Source: Hypoxylon rubiginosum
Lineage: Eukaryota; Ascomycota; Sordariomycetes; Xylariales; Hypoxylaceae
Reading direction: 5' to 3'
Assembly (NCBI GenBank): GCA_902806565.1
Contig: CADCXA010000058.1
Coordinates: forward strand, 310,001-374,000
Length of the DNA stretch: 64,000 bases
Shown: piece after piece, positions 58,401-64,000 of the stretch
Layout of the letters: each line of letters starts with the position of its first letter
Position numbering within the stretch: the stretch's first letter is position 1
Program-made: the position numbers and the translations under genes
The notes under the pieces: model-generated
The model's database searches: none
Told to the model about the DNA's origin: nothing
Seen by the model: the letters and a program-made list of their open reading frames with translations, nothing else

Positions 58401-58412
58401 CGCGCTGGATAA
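55402..58412 (+). CDS. DIS3: Exosome catalytic subunit DIS3/RRP44
   Basis: Two exons, 55402-55597 and 55648-58412, give 986 aa, normal for the family. The 50-nt intron (GTGAGC, branch GCTAAC, acceptor CTAG) joins APRTAGGE to LSPFVLSDKPAGT. Near residues 48-56 the CR3 cysteine motif C-x4-C-x2-C is present. The PIN endonuclease domain follows (about 85-240), with its acidic residues visible in VPDTN, LEEL, NDRNDRAV and LTDD. Cold-shock domains come next, then the RNB exonuclease domain with catalytic aspartates in PPGCQDIDDAL near 535 and the HFTSPIRRYADL region, and a C-terminal S1 domain. It is the processive 3'-5' RNase and endonuclease of the nuclear and cytoplasmic exosome, acting in rRNA processing and RNA decay. 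From about 57.64 kb to the end nearly every third codon base is G or C, while the part before has ordinary usage; the protein reads through this step without a break. Confidence 0.96.
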
Positions 58413-61400
58413 GGTCGGGGAGGTCTATCTAAACAGGAGAAACGGGAGAGCTGGTGGTCGGTGGTAGATTGGGAAGTTTATGATGCCGTTGCTACGGAGT
58501 ACGTGTGTGGATTAGCTGGGTGATGTTCGTGATAATGCCTTGCGTACCTGCCTCTTAATCTATGGATCGAGGACCATGAAAACCTGCAAAAGGGTGCAAT
58601 GAAAAGCTACTTTGAAGGTCTCTATGCTTGACTTCGATATGCTCTACTATCTCTGTGTCCTCTACTGCCGGTGCTAAGAGCCTATGCTTTGACTACAGGT
58701 TCTTTAACGAATGCTCGCGGAGGCCCCTGAAAGATTTAGGTACCTACCTCTCAATGTAGAAGCAACACCAGCAATACTACTTGGTCTTTATTTTCCCGGC
58801 CAGAATATTTCGCCCGGGATGAAGAAAACAGACTGATAAACAAAAAATCTTTCCAAAATTCCTATCAGTTGTCAGAGGCAGGGTGCTCGATGCGCTTTGA
58901 CATGGCCAGGCCCATCGAAGAAGCTCTAGACTCGCGTCTGGGTGCTTTGGAATATCGCTCTACATTGCGTATGGAATGTGCAGATAGACATTAGTACGAA
59001 ACTCAGCGCAGGTGTTCTATTACTGTAGCTATGATATGTCTACTTGCGTTAGGTATAGAGGAGTGTCCTCTAACTCTCTTATTGAGTCCATAGTTGAACG
59101 GCTTCTCTCTCCTAGGGCATTGAGTCTTGGGAGACACTACATGCCTGCTTCAGCTATTACGGCTACCCATACAACATTTCCCTTCCATTCTTACGGACTA
59201 GAATATCAACTCGCTAAGAGTCGATCGACTCGTATTACTGAACATGCAAACTGTCTGTAAAAGTTCATTCCCAACACACACACCGACTCTCCTAAAGATC
59301 TAAGCTTGACCAGGAGGACCACCCTGCCGACCAGCGGTAACATGGGATCGCAATCTAGTCTCGCGGGTTCTTCCGGGGGGCACGGCGGGAAAAACGCTTG
59401 TAAGCGATTCGCGAACCTGGTAAAACGATAGGCCAACGACCCCTATTTTTTCGTTTCCCTCGTGCCCGGATATCGATGTGGCGTGGCATCTCCATCCCAC
59501 CCCCACGAATAGGAATTCGGCGGCCGCGGATGTTTCCGTGCAAGTGCCGACGTCTCTCTTTATCTTTTTTCTTCTTGATCTTCTCTCTTCTTCACATTAA
59601 GATGGGCAACATGCCCATGCATGGTGCCTTCGCGCGCGCAGGTTGGTTTAGCCAATGGGTTGGAAAACTCGTTGCGTTCCCGCGGTCCTCATTTGTTGGG
59701 GCCGGCCGGAAAAGGGGGAGGGGAGGGGAGGCAAGCGATCACTCTGCGGATGCACGCCATGACAGGCTTTGCCCCTGAAAGAATGTCACGCTCGTAACGT
59801 CGTGTTTTTCTAATCTGGGTGTGTGTATGCGCAAGGTAGAACCGTTCCCGAACAAAATTTATTGAGTCCAGGTACATTAGCTACCCGCGAAATAAGAGTT
59901 GTCATGACAGAAATAACGAATGCCGGTATTTCGTCTGATGTCTTTTCCTTGTCTATATAAGATGTCGACTAAGATCTGCTTTTCGCTTTTATAAAATTGG
60001 AAAGGTTGGGGGACCCCTTTCGACGGGGGTATAAACGGGTAGGCGAGATATGTCAAACCTCAAAACGGCAATCAGCTCCTGGCGAAGATCGAGGACAAGG
60101 CTGCTTTGGGAAAGCTCGCTCGCTCGAAACGGTATGTGCACCGTGGCCGAAGCCCGCAATGGGGTGGGCCGGTGGGATCCTGGAGTCGCAACGCGCCCGG
60201 AGCTCACATAAGAAACGTGGCGGGCGTTGTACTCCGGCTCGTGAAGTCTACATACATTACATGCTTGTTCGATAAGTACAGGATATCAAAAAGGGGAGAA
60301 AATGAACGAATCTGTATGCGGACCCGACTTTTAGAACCACATTTAGGACAATGCTAGACTATACTGAGTTCGAAGTAATGATATGTGGCTCAGATCGCTA
60401 GCTTTAGACTTCTTGAGTGTGCAATGTCTACGAACGTCCACTTTCAAAGATAGTGAGTAGTCCTGTGAAGAATTAGCTGGGAATGCCTTCAGCCACAGCT
60501 TTGATTCCGTTGCCGCCAAGGCCGATGACAGCCTAGATAACCAGGTGCCCGAGGCACACCTACTCGTCTAACCGGACGCACGGTCACGGCCACGGCCACG
60601 GTTCTAGAGGTGGAATTTCTTTTTTGGATGATTTTCCTGATGTGGTAAATTACGAGATAATGTTCACCCCTGTCAGCCATCAAGTGGGGGATGGGGGATG
60701 GAACATAAAATTAAAAATCTCCGAAAGAAGGTTGGCCTAGAAAAAACCGAGTCTGTCAAAACCTGGGTCGAGAGGGACCTTGCTCTTTGCTCTCCCCCAT
60801 CTCGCGAAATGACCTCGCTGGCCCTCGAGCCAGGCAGCCAGGGAAAGAAAGGGCCGCAGCGTCCCACGGATGATGCCCCTTGTCGGTAACTTTGCGATCC
60901 GGAAATGCAAGTTTGATAGGTGAGGTTGGTATGTCACTGCTTGATAACGGCCGAGTAGGATAGTATGCTGCTGTGCTACGCCAGAGTACATGATGAATTC
61001 GTACTGGTTTCTCGTTGCTCTGTTTAATACAGGTATGATACCTGGTTCTCTGATGATGTTACCCGGTTACTTTCAAACCAGCCATTTTGCGAAGGTTGGT
61101 TGTACAGTAAAAGTTCATAACCTGGATAGACGTCCTCCTTCTCCAGAGACTTGGAAACGGTGGACAACCCATATCAGCCATGGGTATACCAATAAGTCGC
61201 TGTCATAAGGATGGTCGTGGGATGTGGTTCATAATATCTGGCCAGATATTAAGTGATCAACACCCAGTCTTTCTCCCCCAATGCCACGGCTAGCATCGCT
61301 ATGCAAAAGGTAGTCTAGTTCACTTTGTGAGCCATATCGCAGCAGAGTTCGGTAGACTTCGGTAAGGTCGCTCTGTTGAGTTGATATGCTGATGGCTACT

Positions 61401-64000
61401 CCTGCGACCAGTTGAGTATCTGTCGTGAAGTCGAGGGAGCCAATGGCAAGCATCATTCATCTCCGAATTCAGAGACGTCTGGTGCATTCGCGGAATGAAT
61501 ATTTCCATCAACACGAATTATAGCAGGATAGCTGATGTGCTGGATTATTCAGCGTTTTGCTGTCGTCCCAAGCAGTCGGTGTGCTGGGTACGCCTTGACG
61601 TGCAGTGATGTGACTTGGGTACGTCTTAATTTCCGGCCGGCCATACTGCGACCTCTAAATGTAGCCTGATTCCGAAGATGTACGCCTGCTATACTCTCGA
61701 GGTAGGATCGTGAAGAAACTTGGTAATATAAAGAGACGATATTTTTCTTTGGCGCTATTTGCGATTACTATTCAGCCAATAACTTGATACTGAGAGGCAT
61801 CCAAAGGTAGTCTACGACCTTCGTCGGCTCTCATCTAGAATTTCGGTTAGGGACCTAATCAAAAGAGGCAAGTGAGCCGTCTCGACATGCAAGAATGGTC
61901 ATCACCTGTTAACTATCGTATATCCATAAGTGCATAGTTGCCCGTTAGTTTTGATAGACATTGGTATTCTGATCTTGGCAGAGCACTTGTAGAGAGTCTC
62001 GCGGTGTAGTGATTTACAACCATAATATAGGCTTGGGCCATGATCGTTTAGTGTTGACCCAATCTAGAAAATGATATCCGTATTCTCGCGCTTCCTTAGG
62101 CTTGCGTATTCAGGCGCACCTCAACGTAGTTAGCTGATTGGAAGTGACGACATCCTGACTGAGCTTGGATGGGGGTTCTAGATTTTTTTTTCTTCATATC
62201 CATGATTATATAGGCCGATATGATAGAGGGAGGATGCTGATACTGGCACGTCATGAATCGGCTAGAGCCCAGACTCATCGGCACCGAGAGTGGCAACATC
62301 GGTGACAACTCGACTGGGTTGGAATGTAGAGTTTCACACCTCTTCTCTGTCAAGTTGGCTTATCAAGGCCTTGGCCCGCCAGTCCGTATGGCCAGCACGA
62401 TACAGCTGAGAAAGATAGCTGAAGCTAGCAAGCTACTCTCGATTCGGCGGAAGCCATCGAGCAGCGGACGGCTAAGCGGAGACGATGGAGTCTCAGTGCC
62501 ATGCTGCAAGTCATTATGCACCTCGAGGTCACGGCCGGCGGGTACTAGGCGTCCCCACTTAGAGGATGCTACTCATGTAGGTACTATGTAGGTAGGTAGG
62601 CAGGTAGTATACCGCAGATGCGATTTAGGGTACCGGTATGCGTCTTGCTTGCATGAGCGGGTAGAGCCACGTATCTATGGATACCTCTGGGAAAGCCCCA
62701 ACCTTAGTATGATGTGGCATCACGATCTAACATTCTCTTGATATCGGTATCGGCCCCGATCTTGTGCCTGTAGGAACTTTTGGAAACAGTGGTGCGTGAT
62801 GCTAACATATGATAGGTCTTCAGCCCAGTTAACTAAGACGTAGTATAGAGAATCAGTATAGTGTGCGCATAAGCGGATTGCGTGAATAACGGTCAAAAGG
62901 TCCTCATTCGCGGGTGTCTTCAGCAATTCTTCGCGGTGGCGTGTTTCATCCTTGGTAGAACAGGAACGGCGTGGACGTTGGTGGGATTCAGCCTGTGTAA
63001 GACTAGCGGTCAGAGGTTGACGAAGAAACGGGCTGATAGAAGCCCAAGTCGAAGAGACGAATAAGGAAGAGAGATAGCAAGTGGATCTTATCCCTAGTGG
63101 CGTCCGCCGTGATAGAGTCTACTGGAGTGGCTGGTTTAGTGTGTATACTATTTCTACAGCTTTGCTGCTGCTGAACACAAGCTGCCACACCTTCTCGACC
63201 TCGTAGGAATCACGAAATCCTCCAGTATTCCCCGCATATAGTTGTTCGTAGTCAGCTATCTCACATTAGCGAACGCTATGCTTCGTATTTCTCCTTCTGG
63301 GCAAAGGGAATAAAAAGCTGAACCCCTGAAACATGTCAGCATGGGCGCGTATGCAAGCACTTTAGGTTTCCTGATGCCCGTTGGATGGCCGAATCGGACA
63401 GACAACCTTAATATATCGTCATCATGTCAGGGCAGGCCGTTATTTAGCATGTAGAGTAACCCCCCGCAGCCTGTCAGGTACGAGGTATGAGCCCGTGCTC
63501 TGCTGCGTGGGCATATGCAAAGTGTACCGCAACGGGTACTATTCTCGATTAGTATAGTATGCGCGTTCTCGAAGTATCGAATATCGAATCGAATGTGTCT
63601 CATTTAGCCTCCCGAAACTTGAGTGTGATAGTCCCGATAAGTGTCTTATGCCGTGATAGAGTCGTTGACAGAAGCCAACCGGCCTTTAGATCCTTCGAGG
63701 CCCTTGAGGTAACATGGCACTAGAGTCTAGCTTCTAGTGCCCATGTCAAAGCCCATGTCCATGTCAGCCAGAACATACATACGCCCCGAGGATGCGTTCG
63801 CTAAACTAGTTCATGAGAGTCATGTGGTCGAATATTTTCGATAAGTCAAATTGCCTATCATAAAAAAGCTTGTGTACCTGACAGCCTGGGTAAGGCAGGT
63901 AAGATAGGTTATCATAGGCACAGCCTCTTCGATGATGAACCAACGTCGTACACCCCCAAGGCAATGTCATCGTAGACTAGCATCACGATGGTTCGGAGAA
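58413..64000. other. Right-end stretch with no supported gene, 5.6 kb
   Basis: DIS3 3' flank, then DNA without recognisable exons. A minus frame at 61456-61229 begins with LDFTTDTQLVAGVAIS, faintly like a motif of fungal multi-membrane proteins of unknown function (SDTQLVTGIAIL); the match ends abruptly, so at most it is a relic. A plus frame at 60990-61208 (72 aa, ATG start) is unrecognised. GTAGGTAGGTAGGCAGG repeats occur near 62587-62607. The window may end inside an intergenic region. Confidence 0.5.

Noticed and set aside
1..64000. 5S rRNA, other rRNA, CRISPR array, prophage or secondary-metabolite cluster
   Set aside because: I looked for the conserved 5S core, regular spacer arrays, and PKS/NRPS/terpene motifs and saw none; arrays of CRISPR type are not expected in a fungal nucleus.

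Overview
The window is nuclear DNA of a filamentous ascomycete (Pezizomycotina), most likely a Sordariomycete. The evidence is short introns (about 50 to 140 nt, two longer) with GTRNGT donors, CTAAC-like branch points and YAG acceptors, a tRNA gene with a 30-nt intron after base 37, and protein families typical of moulds: a LysM effector, a CrpA-type copper ATPase, a Ser/Pro-rich homeobox factor and an Rsc7/Swp82 subunit. I cannot name the species.

Layout: 0.7-3.8 kb, HIRAN-SNF2-RING helicase (+). 5.9-6.5 kb, secreted two-LysM protein (+), convergent with 7.0-10.9 kb, a copper P1B-ATPase with a very long Cys-rich N-terminus (-). About 12.45-12.6 kb, a degenerate tRNA-derived element. 13.2-13.8 kb, MAPEG membrane protein (-). 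16.7-19.1 kb, homeobox transcription factor (-). 19.1-31.2 kb, a 12-kb stretch with no gene I can support. 31.2-32.3 kb, GPP/DOG-type HAD phosphatase (-), divergent from 32.8-34.5 kb, the ribosome-biogenesis GTPase NUG1 (+). 34.8-34.9 kb, tRNA-Thr(AGT) (-). 34.9-41.1 kb, gene-free, partly AT-rich. 41.1-43.7 kb, Rsc7/Swp82 chromatin-remodelling subunit (-). 43.7-55.4 kb, another long gene-poor stretch with microsatellites and a possible decayed gene at 52.6-54.0 kb. 55.4-58.4 kb, exosome nuclease DIS3/RRP44 (+). 58.4-64.0 kb, no supported gene.

Nine protein genes in 64 kb is sparse for such a genome. They are mostly unlinked housekeeping genes (DNA damage/chromatin, 60S assembly, RNA decay, SWI/SNF-RSC) plus two genes with an interaction or stress flavour (LysM effector and copper exporter), which lie tail to tail. 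I see no secondary-metabolite cluster, virus, CRISPR, rRNA or intact transposon.

The main oddities are: two introns hidden in the copper ATPase, whose unspliced frame stays open; a metallothionein-like array of about 20 Cys-Cys pairs in the same protein; a RING finger lacking one zinc ligand in the SNF2 protein; abrupt GC3-saturated blocks in the 3' parts of several genes (very sharp in DIS3); and a dispersed perfect palindrome TACCTAGGTA, found at least nine times in non-coding DNA. All exon joins were worked out by eye from splice signals, frame and family conservation; RNA-seq would settle them.
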